Below the pieces are notes generated by a model. It saw only the letters and a list, made by a program, of their open reading frames with translations. It was not told the origin of the DNA and made no database searches. Source: Entamoeba invadens IP1 (lineage: Eukaryota > Evosea > Mastigamoebida > Endamoebidae). From it: a stretch of DNA of 64,000 nt. The DNA lies in assembly GCF_000330505.1 (NCBI RefSeq), contig NW_004191750.1, forward strand, positions 467,470 to 531,469, read 5' to 3'. Positions 20,589 to 29,890 of the stretch are shown piece by piece; the first letter of the stretch is position 1, and each line of letters starts with the position of its first letter. A program made the translations under genes and the position numbers.

Positions 20589-21395
20589 ATGTCGCAAACA
20601 TCAATCACTGGAAAACTAATCCAAAAGGACGACGCTTACAAAGAGGCAGAGAACAAAATACGAGCAGTTTTAGATCAGCGAATGCACCTTCGCTTTTTGC
20701 TTGAAGAAGTGAATACACGCCTTGAATCCACGTCATCTGAAAAAGAACCAGAGCTTTACCAAAAGATTTTGAATGACAAAAAAGCACTTCGTGTTGTCCA
20801 AGAGAACCTCGACGAGTTGATTACCACATTATGTGGTACTAACGAATCTCTATTATTAAGATACGCTTACTTCTCTCGTCGATATGTGGTGACTATTACA
20901 GACGAAAATGTTGAAGAATCACAAATTGCAGATATCATTAAAGAGCTTGGAGCTGATGCCGTGTACTCCCACACCAAATCCGTCACTCTATCAAAAGACA
21001 AATTACACAAGACAACTCTTTTGACCTTCTATCTCAAGACTGATGCAGCCAAGTTAGCGCTTCGTTCCTACTGCATCAAGATGTGTTGGGTCGTTTCAAG
21101 GTACGACACATATCAAAATAACTACTACAAACAAAACTATTCCACCATTTACCATAATAACCAACGAAACTCTCCAGATATCACACAAGAAACTGCTGAC
21201 TTCATAATGACAGATTTCTATGAGAAACTTCTTTCATTGGGGTACGACAGCAAAACAGCTCTTCGTATTATAAGAGTCGAGTTAGTTAACAGCAACTACA
21301 ATCAACTTTATTTTAATATGTTTTCGCCCAATCTTAAGAAAGAAGCCGATGAGATTGTGACCGAAATTAACAAGCAAAAATATTGGGTTGAGTAA
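20589..21395 (+). CDS. Hypothetical protein, coiled-coil N-terminus
   Basis: Not recognised. The 268-residue protein starts with a charged helical region (about 10-85, EAENKIRAVLDQRMHLRFLLEEVNTRLE) likely to form a coiled coil. A middle section (about 98-165, RRYVVTITDENVEESQIADIIKELGADAV) alternates strands and helices in an RRM-like rhythm. It then has a Tyr/Asn-rich linker (YQNNYYKQNYSTIYHNN) and a C-terminal helical segment (FYEKLLSLGYDSKTALRIIRVE) that resembles a UBA-like turn. No signal peptide or membrane segment. The RRM and UBA comparisons are impressions of pattern, not firm matches. It is convergent with the TFIIE-beta gene. Confidence 0.7.
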   Translation: MSQTSITGKLIQKDDAYKEAENKIRAVLDQRMHLRFLLEEVNTRLESTSSEKEPELYQKILNDKKALRVVQENLDELITTLCGTNESLLLRYAYFSRRYVVTITDENVEESQIADIIKELGADAVYSHTKSVTLSKDKLHKTTLLTFYLKTDAAKLALRSYCIKMCWVVSRYDTYQNNYYKQNYSTIYHNNQRNSPDITQETADFIMTDFYEKLLSLGYDSKTALRIIRVELVNSNYNQLYFNMFSPNLKKEADEIVTEINKQKYWVE

Positions 21396-21450
21396 GATAT
21401 TCTTCTTGTTGTTTTTTATTAGAGTTTTTAAAACCATAATAATAATAATA

Positions 21451-21532
21451 ATATTAATATTAATATTAATATTAATATTAATATTAATATTAATATTAAT
21501 ATTAATATTAATATTAATATTAATATTAATAT
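21451..21532. repeat. (AATATT)n microsatellite
   Basis: About 13 to 14 uninterrupted hexamers, preceded by (AAT)n and followed by (ATA)n. It lies between the 3' ends of two convergent genes. Confidence 0.95.
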
Positions 21533-21600
21533 AATAATAATATATTATTATTAGTATAGTTATTTAATTACCATAACAAACTTCAAACATTTCAATCACT

Positions 21601-22173
21601 TCACAAGTCTTTCTTTGATCTCTTTGATGTGTTTTGAGCAGAGAAATGATATCGGATTAAATTGGAGTTGCGAATGGTCTTGTCGAAGTCATCATCTTTA
21701 GAACCGGTCAGTTGTTTCCACTTGGAGACGATATCGCCGTCAAGCTCCGCACCACCACCTAAGACTTTTTTAGTTGGGTCGGAGAAGAAGAATACGTCTT
21801 TTCCTTTGTCTTCTTTCAAACAAATCATGTCGAAGTCACTTGGGTGTGTTTGGAGTTGTTTTAAATCCTCTTCGACACCGGGGTATGCGTCATTCAGAAA
21901 CTTTGACGAAACGCCTTTTAACCCATTTGTGTGGATTCGCTCTTGGAGTTCCTTAAAATTGCGTGCATTACACTTTGGCTTGTATTTGAAGGTCTCTTTT
22001 GTTTCATTATACTCGATCTGCTCCATCTTAATTAATCTATTGAAGAGCTCACCTCCCTTCTGCAAGTCGATTGATAAAATCTCGAGTATTTGTCGTGATG
22101 TGAATTCATTTCTGTTCTTTTTCAAGTACTCCAAAATGTTGCTTTGATGTGTTTGGATACTGGTAGCGTTCAT
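21601..22173 (-). CDS. Transcription initiation factor TFIIE subunit beta
   Basis: TFIIE recruits and regulates TFIIH at RNA polymerase II promoters. The 190-residue protein carries tandem winged helices. The first is at about 10-65 (NILEYLKKNRNEFTSRQILEI). The second (about 68-135) matches TFIIE-beta closely: FKYKPKCNARNFKELQERIH, GLKGVSSKFLNDAYPGVEEDLKQLQ, then DVFFFSDP. It is much shorter than human (about 290) or yeast TFIIE-beta, lacking the long N-terminal extension and basic C-terminal helix region. A basic tail (KRSKKDL) remains. It is divergent from the next gene, with about 90 bp between starts, so both may share a promoter region. Confidence 0.88.
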   Translation of the reverse strand: MNATSIQTHQSNILEYLKKNRNEFTSRQILEILSIDLQKGGELFNRLIKMEQIEYNETKETFKYKPKCNARNFKELQERIHTNGLKGVSSKFLNDAYPGVEEDLKQLQTHPSDFDMICLKEDKGKDVFFFSDPTKKVLGGGAELDGDIVSKWKQLTGSKDDDFDKTIRNSNLIRYHFSAQNTSKRSKKDL

Positions 22174-22264
22174 TACTTATTATGAGTTTGAATTTTTGGT
22201 TCAGTTTTTTTACTAAAAATTTCATTCATAGAGCAACTCAAAATTTCAAAGAAGAGAAGTTTCA

Positions 22265-22909
22265 ATGGCACTCGCACCTACTCGAATTAGGTTGTATGAC
22301 TTCCTTCGTCAAACGTCGTCCTCCAACCTTCCCGTCGTCCTCAAAACACTTCTTATTCCCGCTTCTTCTTATTCAATATTAACAAGTCATCCTTCACATT
22401 GCGTCGGAGTGTTATTCTTATCAGGGCTTATAGACGTCGCTTTCCCACTTCCCAAAGAACCGTCACTCCTTCCACTTCTTTCTCCATTTCTTGACAAAAT
22501 GCTTCTGACTACTACAGTCGTATCTTTATCTTACATGAAGAGGTTGCCACCACGTCTAGTCACCAACTTAATCACACGCGATACCCTTCTTTCAGTCGGT
22601 TCTTTAGCTCATCGATACTTTGCTTTCCCAAAACCTATTCATTGGGACAACTTCTTCAACACGGCTACTTACGAAACTTTTTCCATCGAACCCTCTCCGT
22701 TCGCAAGAGTTAATACATCACTGACTTCGATTCTTTCCCTCTCCGTGTTACTCAATTGGGCTTGTCATCCCCCTTGTCTCAGAGCTTCCGTCTTCGCTCT
22801 TCCAAAAGTGATCGACTACCTCTCGATATTCTCTCTCTTCGATTACTTCCTCCCGCCTTCAGTCAAGAAGCAACATTCCGCTGGAGTCTTCTCCTCTTTT
22901 TTCGTCTGA
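22265..22909 (+). CDS. Hypothetical Leu/Ser/Pro-rich protein
   Basis: Not recognised. A 214-residue open frame with GC content well above its flanks and no competing frame. It is rich in Leu, Ser, Pro and Phe, with several moderately hydrophobic stretches (HCVGVLFLSGLIDVAFPL, TSILSLSVLLNWAC, VIDYLSIFSLFDYFLPP). None is long or clean enough to be a certain membrane helix. It has no signal peptide. It starts 91 bp from the divergent TFIIE-beta gene and is convergent with the RapGAP gene. Confidence 0.6.
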   Translation: MALAPTRIRLYDFLRQTSSSNLPVVLKTLLIPASSYSILTSHPSHCVGVLFLSGLIDVAFPLPKEPSLLPLLSPFLDKMLLTTTVVSLSYMKRLPPRLVTNLITRDTLLSVGSLAHRYFAFPKPIHWDNFFNTATYETFSIEPSPFARVNTSLTSILSLSVLLNWACHPPCLRASVFALPKVIDYLSIFSLFDYFLPPSVKKQHSAGVFSSFFV

Positions 22910-23066
22910 AATTTATAACTAATTCTTTCCTTATATTCTTTTCAAATCAAACACAAAGAAAACAGATTAAAATTACACCATGGCGGTTATCGCCTTCAGT
23001 TGTTCTCTTCGTGTATTTTTCGCATTCGACGCAAATGTCGTGTTGTGCATCGTCACTCTCTCTCCA

Positions 23067-24721
23067 TTAATCACTTCGCGTCAATACCACATTCTCTTCT
23101 CCACTACACAACTCTAAAATATGGAATTAATAACAATATAATAACTATATAAATAAGATACAACCGACAAACTTTTCTTGAGCAAGAAGTCATAAGCTAT
23201 AATGTTCTTTTTCATCCACCCATCTTTGATGAATGGAGGAAATGGCTTATTATTTGGTTTGGTGACTACACATATTCTATAACCTTCCTCAGTTTTCCCG
23301 TCAACTGTCTTATCTTCCGGCTTCACTAGAATAAACACATTGTTGAAGTGTGATGTTAAAATACGTACATCAAAAGGCTCCGTCCTTTCCTTTTCAAGAT
23401 AGATGACAACAACCACATCATTCCCAACATGTCTCTTTCGTTCCAATTTCTGTGGATCATCCTCTTGATTTGGTAATAATGGGGCAACATGGAACATGAT
23501 CTGGTATTCATTGTATTGTCGGAAATAACTGAACGTCCCCGTACAGTTCTTCTTCACGTCAAGTCCTCCTTTGTACCGTTCCCAATGCTCCAATTTGATC
23601 CTCTCTCCCAATCCATTCATGAATTCCCAGAATTGTTCATTGCACTCACAGACGTCGTTCGAAAACAGCGCATTCTCCTCATTTTGATCCTTTTTCACAT
23701 AGATGACACCAACCTTCATTTTCATCATCAAGCCGATCTCCATCATTTCGATCTTTTCCAACTCCGATTCTATCTTCTCACTATTCTTCTTAATGCTTTT
23801 CACGCGCTTATCTTTCTCCTCACTCCCCCACACTTTCTCAGTCTTTTCGTAATCTATCCCAGGTGGGAAAACAACACGGACAATGCCTTTCGGTGTCATC
23901 ACTATCCCTCTTCTATATCGAGTCGATGTATCAACGGCCAACAAAATGAGTTTAGTGGTGTCTATATAAAATTTCACACTTTTCTTCCCATGAAAATGCT
24001 TTTTGAAATAGGGGTACTCCTTTTCCGTTTCAACGATGCTGTATTTCCACAAGTGGGTGGTCATCCCCACACACTCCCCATGCGCTTCGATGTTAAATCC
24101 GTTTGTCATACTCTCAACATTGACAATACACCCTTCTTGATCCACTTTACAGTTTGTCCATATCTCAGAAGGCAATGGCACGGAAGACCAAGGGTCTCTT
24201 CTAAAGACAGCAGTGTTAAAAACGTCATCAGTAATAAGAGAACTTAATTGGCTTTCGTTGACTCCTTTATCTTGTGCGATATATAACACATCATCCAAGA
24301 ACGAGATGTCTGGTGTTCCAACAGAGTACAAAGCGTTACTTATGTCAATATCGTCGCGCGTTGTGTTACATGTTTGACATCTTTTCTTTTTATCTTCGTC
24401 ACTTCCGTAGACTGTAGAAGACGACACAGAAACCGTTTCTTTCCTTCCGATGAGTGGGCGCGTCCGATGAAAGGTTCGTTTGTCCGCACTATCCTTAAGC
24501 GTTTCATTCTCGATGAATTGTTCGACCGTATTTTTGTTTGGGGTGTCGCTATATCTTGCGGGTGACGTTAAGAATCGCGTGGTTCGATCGACTTTTGTGT
24601 AATCGACTTTCTTTGGCGTGAGTCGGACGTCTGCGGAAATCGCCAAAAGTTCCGGTTCGATTTCTGTTTGTGTTGCGTCGGTTATACCAGTGTTAAGTAG
24701 ATCGTCCAAGTCGATACTCAT
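23067..24721 (-). CDS. Rap/Ran-GAP domain protein (one intron)
   Basis: A GTPase-activating protein for Rap/Rheb-type GTPases, about 531 residues in two exons (24721-23173 and 23113-23067). The N-terminal 200 residues look disordered and Ser/Thr-rich. The Rap-GAP domain fills the C-terminal half. Its hallmark is FHVAPLLP...ERKRHVGNDVVVVIYLE, which contains the catalytic asparagine thumb (GND). It continues SHFNNVFILVKPE and YRICVVTKPNNKPFPPF. Splicing adds LCSGEENVVLTRSD, giving FLLKKKLCSGEEN, which matches the FLLTKLINxE end of RapGAP domains. The first ATG is taken as MSIDLDDLL at 24721; the frame upstream opens only on GTG. Confidence 0.87.
23114..23172 (-). other. Intron of the RapGAP gene (59 nt)
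   Basis: It starts GTTTGTCGGT and ends ATTTTAG. The phase 1 splice reads ...FLLKK-K-LCSGEEN, the expected end of a RapGAP domain. Confidence 0.85.
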
Positions 24722-25374
24722 CAATGAATTTTGAAGTTCTTTCACTCGATGAAAGATATTCGACAGAATAAGTCATATCGCCTTTCATGTCAAAATGAGA
24801 CGGCTTTGCCAACTTATTTTCATTTTGACACGTCTGTGATTGCAATCTCAATCTCTCACTAATTGTTTACTGGTGTTTGTTTGTTCCTTCTATAAAATTA
24901 ATTGTATTATTTTATATAATATTTAATATTAGTAAGTATGGTTGTTTTATTTTTAAATCAACATTTTGGAAACAATATCACATACGTATTTTTTTGGGAA
25001 GATATTGGAAAAAAAAAACTCGGTGAAAAAAAAAGTCCGTTTTTTTTAATTTTTTCTCACTGTGTTGTTCAATTAAATGAGCCGGATTGTTATGTAATTT
25101 GTCGGGTATTTTTCGCTATAAAAAATTGGTTTTATTGTGTGGAAATGTTTTTTTTATTTGAAATTTACAGTTCTCGTATTGAATTAATTAAATAGTTTAA
25201 AGATAGAATTAAACTATTATATATTTCCAAATTAACAAATGTTAGTAAAAACACCCAAAAACTTTTTCGATTGACAATTGCAACAATAATTCAGAATTTA
25301 TTATTACTAAAATTAAAACTATATAATAATTATTAAATAAACAAAAAACCGAACTATAATTTGAAGTAAAAAAA
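24722..25374. other. Intergenic region, UGPase end to RapGAP start
   Basis: 653 bp. The RapGAP promoter should lie at the left side. The remainder is AT-rich with homopolymer runs. An 85-codon frame at 24938-25195 is not convincing as a gene. Confidence 0.6.
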
Positions 25375-26799
25375 TTAGAAAGTAATAGTTTCGTTTTCAA
25401 GAGTTTTATGTTCCACAACTACTTGCTTTCCTGTTGCGTTTTTGATTGTGATCTCTCCTTTCAAAACGACTCCTTCGCCAAACAGGACATCGCCTTCCAC
25501 ATCGAGTTTCTTCAGTTCTTCAATGTTTGGAATATGTTTGAGTCGTGCAGCGTAATCTCCGACATGTTGATACTCCTTAGACAATTTAATAGGTGGTGGC
25601 ATCTCATCTACCTTTCGCGCACCATCGACAATATGACCCATCTTGTCCAAATTGAAAACAGTGCTTTGAACGACAAATAAGTCCGAACACGACTTGACTG
25701 GAAGGAATCTACGGCGTGGGACGATGACTGCGGAAGTCTTTTCGAATGCCGAAATAGCACATCCGACTGCTATTTCAAGTTGTATTACCTTTCTTTCTCC
25801 ATCCATCTTTCTATTAACGATGATGTCCATATTGTTTAACAACGTTTCCTTCTCCACAACACTCTTTACACTCGCCATTTTCATCCATATGTTGTTCGTG
25901 TTAAATACTTTGAACTTTTTAATATCCTGGAATTCCTCAATCTTCTCTTTTGGGACTTGTGCGATCTCAAGTAACTTCAATTTCTGTTCATATTTAATCA
26001 AAGTCCCTCCTTTGACATCATTCAGAGTCTTTGGTGTGAGTTCGACAGAGAAGTCCATGTCATTCTTATAGAAATAACTCAGAATCGACGTGTCGAGTGT
26101 AGCACCCAAATTATCGACATTCGAAAGATAGACATATTCAATGCCACCTTTTTCAAGCTCTTTGAACGCAGCAGAGTCGACAAAGGACTGCAAAAAGTCG
26201 CCATGTCCTGGTGGGTACCATTCTTCTTTTCTTCCATTGAGGTGAGTAGTGACGGGGAGGAGAGTGTCTGCATCAATTCGTGGGAACTTATGTTGAAGGA
26301 AGGTAAGGATTTTGACATCTTTATCATTACTATACTTCTTCAGTGCGTTCTCCGTGTCAACTTGTGTAGAGAATGAGTTCATTAACACTAAAGGTACAAC
26401 AACTCCGTATTCCTTTGTTATAGCCTTCAATTGAGTCACTGTAATATCTAAGAAGTTTTGCCCATTTCGGACTTCTATAACACCTTTAGGACCAGTACAT
26501 CCCATTGTCGTGCCAAGTCCTCCATTGATTTTTACTAAACAGAGTTTCTTAAGTAAATTGATAGTTTCTTCACGTGGGATGTTTTTGTCAAGAGCAAAAT
26601 AGTCGACTTGACACTCAGCAGGAAGTGCTTCTACCTTGTCCCATTCTATTCCTTTCTTTTGAGAATCAATACCACTGAGATATGCATTGTGAAGTATCTG
26701 GAAGGCTTTCAAGTTACTCTTGTCTTCTTCAGTGGGTGACTGAGTCAACAAATCGGAGACAATAGCTGAGGTTTTGGTGCGAATGGCAGATGTGTCCAT
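25375..26799 (-). CDS. UTP-glucose-1-phosphate uridylyltransferase (UGPase)
   Basis: Makes UDP-glucose from UTP and glucose-1-phosphate, for glycogen and glycoconjugate synthesis in the cytosol. The 474-residue protein has the family nucleotide-binding motif KINGGLGTTMGCTGPKG near residue 90. It also has FLDITVTQL, VPLVLMNSFST, the uridine-binding PPGHGDF, VYLSNVDNLGA and the C-terminal left-handed beta-helix (EGDVLFGEGVVLKGEITIKN). Length equals eukaryotic UGPases. The ATG at 26799 is chosen because the frame upstream has no further ATG. A TATA-like box and GAAC motif lie within the 40 bp before it. Confidence 0.96.
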   Translation of the reverse strand: MDTSAIRTKTSAIVSDLLTQSPTEEDKSNLKAFQILHNAYLSGIDSQKKGIEWDKVEALPAECQVDYFALDKNIPREETINLLKKLCLVKINGGLGTTMGCTGPKGVIEVRNGQNFLDITVTQLKAITKEYGVVVPLVLMNSFSTQVDTENALKKYSNDKDVKILTFLQHKFPRIDADTLLPVTTHLNGRKEEWYPPGHGDFLQSFVDSAAFKELEKGGIEYVYLSNVDNLGATLDTSILSYFYKNDMDFSVELTPKTLNDVKGGTLIKYEQKLKLLEIAQVPKEKIEEFQDIKKFKVFNTNNIWMKMASVKSVVEKETLLNNMDIIVNRKMDGERKVIQLEIAVGCAISAFEKTSAVIVPRRRFLPVKSCSDLFVVQSTVFNLDKMGHIVDGARKVDEMPPPIKLSKEYQHVGDYAARLKHIPNIEELKKLDVEGDVLFGEGVVLKGEITIKNATGKQVVVEHKTLENETITF

Positions 26800-26820
26800 A
26801 TAATGAATGTGTTCATCAAA

Positions 26821-26832
26821 GTTCTTTTTATA
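26821..26832 (-). promoter_or_regulatory. Candidate core promoter of the UGPase gene
   Basis: Minus-strand TATAAAAAGAAC lies about 22-33 nt upstream of the ATG. A second GAAC follows about 10 nt closer to it. Entamoeba core promoters combine a TATA-like box, a GAAC element and a short leader. The assignment is by pattern only. Confidence 0.4.
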
Positions 26833-26879
26833 TGAACAACTCCTTCTTTTGTTTTCTTCGTCATAACTTTGATTCAAAA

Positions 26880-28475
26880 GTTATCGTTTGCCATCACCAT
26901 TTTTTAACTTAAAGAAATAGTATCATTTTATTAATATTTTAATTAGTTGGGAGTGCTTCATTTTTGACTTCGGCCTTTTCGAAATAGAAGAGGCAAAATG
27001 GAAAGGATAAGAACTATTATTTGTCGTGGCACAAAGATCTCTCAAAATAATAAAGGCGAATTATTTTAGTTTGAACGTCAAGAACATGATAGTAAATTAT
27101 AGTTTATAATAATTAAATTATGTAATTCAATAATTAATAATAAATATTTTATATCAGTATTTATTGAAATAGTCGGAGATAAAACTAAAATCTATGTTTA
27201 ATTAAAACTTTTAACTTTATCTGGTTTCTTTTAGACAATAAAATATGGAATATTAAGGGAACTCATCCTAAAAAATTCATCTTATTGTTTTAAGTTTTTC
27301 AAGTTTTTTTTTCCAAGGTTCATTATTTACAAAATGCTATCTTTGGTCCGGTAGACAACTTAAAGAGACTGGCTTTAATATCAAATAACTGAAGTTTTTT
27401 AAGCCAGAATTTTTGAAAAAGCTAGTTTTTTTAATAAAAATGTTATTTCACTTTATGGTATTACATAAAAAAGGACAAGTCCATACTTACAAGAAAGTCC
27501 AAATTATTTTGCAGGTAAAATGGGAAAGGAAGAATAACTCTTTTTGCGGTCGACAAAAACGAACCACAATTCTAGTGAAAAGTAATTAACAAATCTATTT
27601 TAATTCTCAAATATTGTCTATTTAATAATAACATAATAATTAATTATAATACAATGAAATGATCATAAATTGCAACATATTGAAGTAAATCAACAATACC
27701 AATCAAAAAGTGTCTTTTTGTCCATAATCAAAAAATACACATCTATTTTTCGTAAAGTAGAATGCGAAATTGTTTTTTTAATATCGAAAGTTATTTAAAA
27801 TAAATTATATTTTAATTCCACAAACAATTTAAATTCAAGAATATATTTTTAAATGAAGGACAAACCAGTTATCTATTCGTTGTACCACAAATATACATTA
27901 TTGACTCTAGTTATTTTATAATAAAATTATTATAACAACTAGAATTGTCTTTTTTATAAAATAGAAATAGGAAAAAAAGTATTTATAAATTTTATCAGTT
28001 TGTTTTTAGTTGGTATTTTCATAATGTGTATAGTTTAAATAGTATCAGAATAATTAAAAATATTGTTGTCAAAAACAAAGGTTGGGTATAAAAACCAAAA
28101 AATTTGTCATCTAATCGCCACAATGATGAAAAACATGTTTGATTATCCGTGATAGTTAAAGCACTTTTTTGAGTGGCCAACAACCATTAAATGACATAAT
28201 TAATTGCTTCTTGATTATTTTTTGGTTAATGTTTTAAAAACAAAGAATGATAATAATAATCATTACATTTGATACATGTAAACATTTCATTATCATTAAT
28301 AAATTGTTTAAATAGACAAATTTTTCATTGAAAACTTGATTTGTCAACTTTTCAAATAATTCATTTAAAAAACAGAGGAAAAAAAATTATAATTATTTAA
28401 AATTATTTTTCTCTATCTCATGGTATTTTTATAATAATTTCTAAAAACTTAACTATAAATAATAAATATAAAAAG
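26880..28475. other. Long AT-rich intergenic region
   Basis: 1.6 kb between the UGPase promoter and the tRNA gene. I see no ORF, RNA gene or convincing repeat. Short poly-A/T and TTATAATAA runs are frequent. Confidence 0.65.
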
Positions 28476-28546
28476 TGCACTAACCGGGACTCGAACCCGG
28501 ATCTCCACCTTGGGAGGGTGAAATTCTGCCCTTAGACCATTAGTGC
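28476..28546 (-). tRNA. tRNA-Gly (anticodon CCC)
   Basis: A 71-nt cloverleaf. The 7-bp acceptor stem pairs GCACTAA with TTAGTGC. A D-arm contains GTCTAAGGGCAGAAT. The anticodon stem TCACC/GGTGG has loop CTCCCAA (anticodon CCC). The T-arm is CCGGGTTCGAGTCCCGG, followed by discriminator A. No intron and no encoded CCA. A TTTTT run follows the 3' end and would terminate RNA polymerase III. The sequence closely resembles other eukaryotic tRNA-Gly. No second tRNA or short tandem repeat array lies beside it. Confidence 0.96.
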
Positions 28547-28900
28547 TTTCTTGATACTCATATTGAAATTGACTTGTATTGAGGTTAGATATTAAACTGT
28601 TATTTAAAATTTATAAATTATTATAAATATCAAAAAATTTTGAGATGATGCGTCAAAGTTTCCAACGCAATGTGGTCTTCTGATTATGACAAATTGTGAA
28701 ATGGTGAGATGTGTCAAAAGTAATTGAAATGTAATTTTTGTGGGGAACACAAATGGCCAATCACACACATGTAACAATTAAAACCAAAAGTTACACAAAA
28801 CTACTCAAAGAAGTTGTATGATATTGATAACCATATGAATACTATATTATCTATTTACAATTAAAATGCAATTCATCTTTTCAAAAATACGATGACATTC
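28547..28900. other. Intergenic region upstream of the tRNA
   Basis: About 350 bp of AT-rich sequence with no recognisable gene, separating the tRNA from the gap-truncated peroxiredoxin-like frame. Confidence 0.55.
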
Positions 28901-28907
28901 TGGACAC

Positions 28908-29097
28908 GTGAAGTGGAATGAGTCATCGTACTCTGTGTCAGTGACACCTCACCCACTCTATAAACAGCCAACTGAAAGCAAAGACAAACATTTCATGTGT
29001 GAGAAAGAGTGTCCAGCAAAGAAGGTGTATGAAGACTTTCTGAGAATTGTGCCAAAAGTGCAAGTTGGCGAAGAAGCGCCAGAGATCAAAGCGCAGT
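28908..29097 (+). CDS. Peroxiredoxin-like N-terminal fragment, cut by assembly gap
   Basis: An open frame that runs into the gap. The part FMCEKECPAKKVYEDFLRIVPKVQVGEEAPEIKAQ resembles the Cys-rich leader and first strand of Entamoeba peroxiredoxin (the 29-kDa thiol-dependent peroxidase), where VGxEAPxFKA opens the thioredoxin fold. The catalytic cysteine region (FVCPTE) would lie in or beyond the gap and is not seen. The frame opens on GTG; an in-frame ATG lies within HFMCEK. The sequence after the gap (29198-29279) does not look like peroxiredoxin. It is therefore a partial gene, a fragment, or a misjoin. Confidence 0.5.
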
Positions 29098-29197
29098 NNN
29101 NNNNNNNNNNNNNNNNNNNNNNNNNNNNNNNNNNNNNNNNNNNNNNNNNNNNNNNNNNNNNNNNNNNNNNNNNNNNNNNNNNNNNNNNNNNNNNNNN
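29098..29197. other. Assembly gap (100 N)
   Basis: Exactly 100 Ns, a placeholder for unknown length. It interrupts a coding-looking frame. Confidence 0.99.
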
Positions 29198-29457
29198 TCT
29201 TTTCATGCTCCGTCTCACTCGGTTTCCACTGACTCGAGGTGAATTTTCAGCATTTTTTGAATTCGGGAACCAGACCTAATATTATCCAAAACGCCCATTT
29301 ACTATAATTATAATTATAAAATTATAAAATATAGTAAATTGATTCTATATTTAGACGGGGTGAGGGTGGGAAAGGTCTGCCACCTTACTTACTTACAATC
29401 AAAAATTAATTCTCAAAAAGGAATAATAAATATGATAATTAAAAATAATACAAATAT

Positions 29458-29733
29458 TTACTTGCATAATTTTTTGAGTTGAGTGATTCGTGGGATGTTT
29501 TTCGCCTGATAAAGCTTTGCGTTACGGTCTCTTGTGTCTTCGACACTTTTAAAGTACTCTGTGTAGCTCTTTTTTAAGTTTTCCATTGTCCCCAGCTGGA
29601 CGTCTTTTAATTGGTAAACAATTGGTTCTGTGACTAACGGTTCCACACCAAGTGCCTTTCCTCCCATTTCTGGGATCTCGAGTTTTGTATTTCCTTCCAT
29701 TACAATCATCCGCTGATTGACATATAAACTCAT
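29458..29733 (-). CDS. Small hypothetical protein, 91 aa
   Basis: Not recognised. The charged 91-residue protein starts at ATG (MSLYVNQRM). It has a likely short beta section (VMEGNTKLEIPEMGGKALGVEPLV) and then a helical, coiled-coil-like half (LGTMENLKKSYTEYFKSVEDTRDRNAKL) ending in a basic tail. No signal peptide or membrane segment. Its base composition is coding-like compared with the very AT-rich flanks, which is the main support that it is real. Confidence 0.6.
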   Translation of the reverse strand: MSLYVNQRMIVMEGNTKLEIPEMGGKALGVEPLVTEPIVYQLKDVQLGTMENLKKSYTEYFKSVEDTRDRNAKLYQAKNIPRITQLKKLCK

Positions 29734-29890
29734 TTTCGTAAAATCAAATACGAATTTTGAGAACCCCTTTTTTATTTTTTATTGACTATTTTTATTTTGT
29801 TTTTTATATATTATAGTATTGTGTATAGTTTATTATATTAATTTTTCACACCTGTGTAAAACTTGGTAAAAAAAAGTGATAAAAAAGTGA

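Noticed and set aside
21451..21532. CRISPR-like regular repeats
   Set aside because: A simple hexamer microsatellite in a eukaryote, with no spacers.
22980..23117. Plus-strand ORF of 45 codons with a good ATG context (ACCATGG)
   Set aside because: It lies antisense over the last exon and intron end of the RapGAP gene, which explains the higher GC content.
24938..25195. 85-codon ATG frame in the UGPase-RapGAP intergenic region
   Set aside because: Composition follows the AT bias (Phe, Lys, Ile runs), with no family resemblance.
26880..28475. Possible further inverted-repeat element (GGTCCGGTAGACAACTTAAAG near 27345)
   Set aside because: It resembles only a few bases of the AACGTTGTC ends and has no matching second end or TA duplication.
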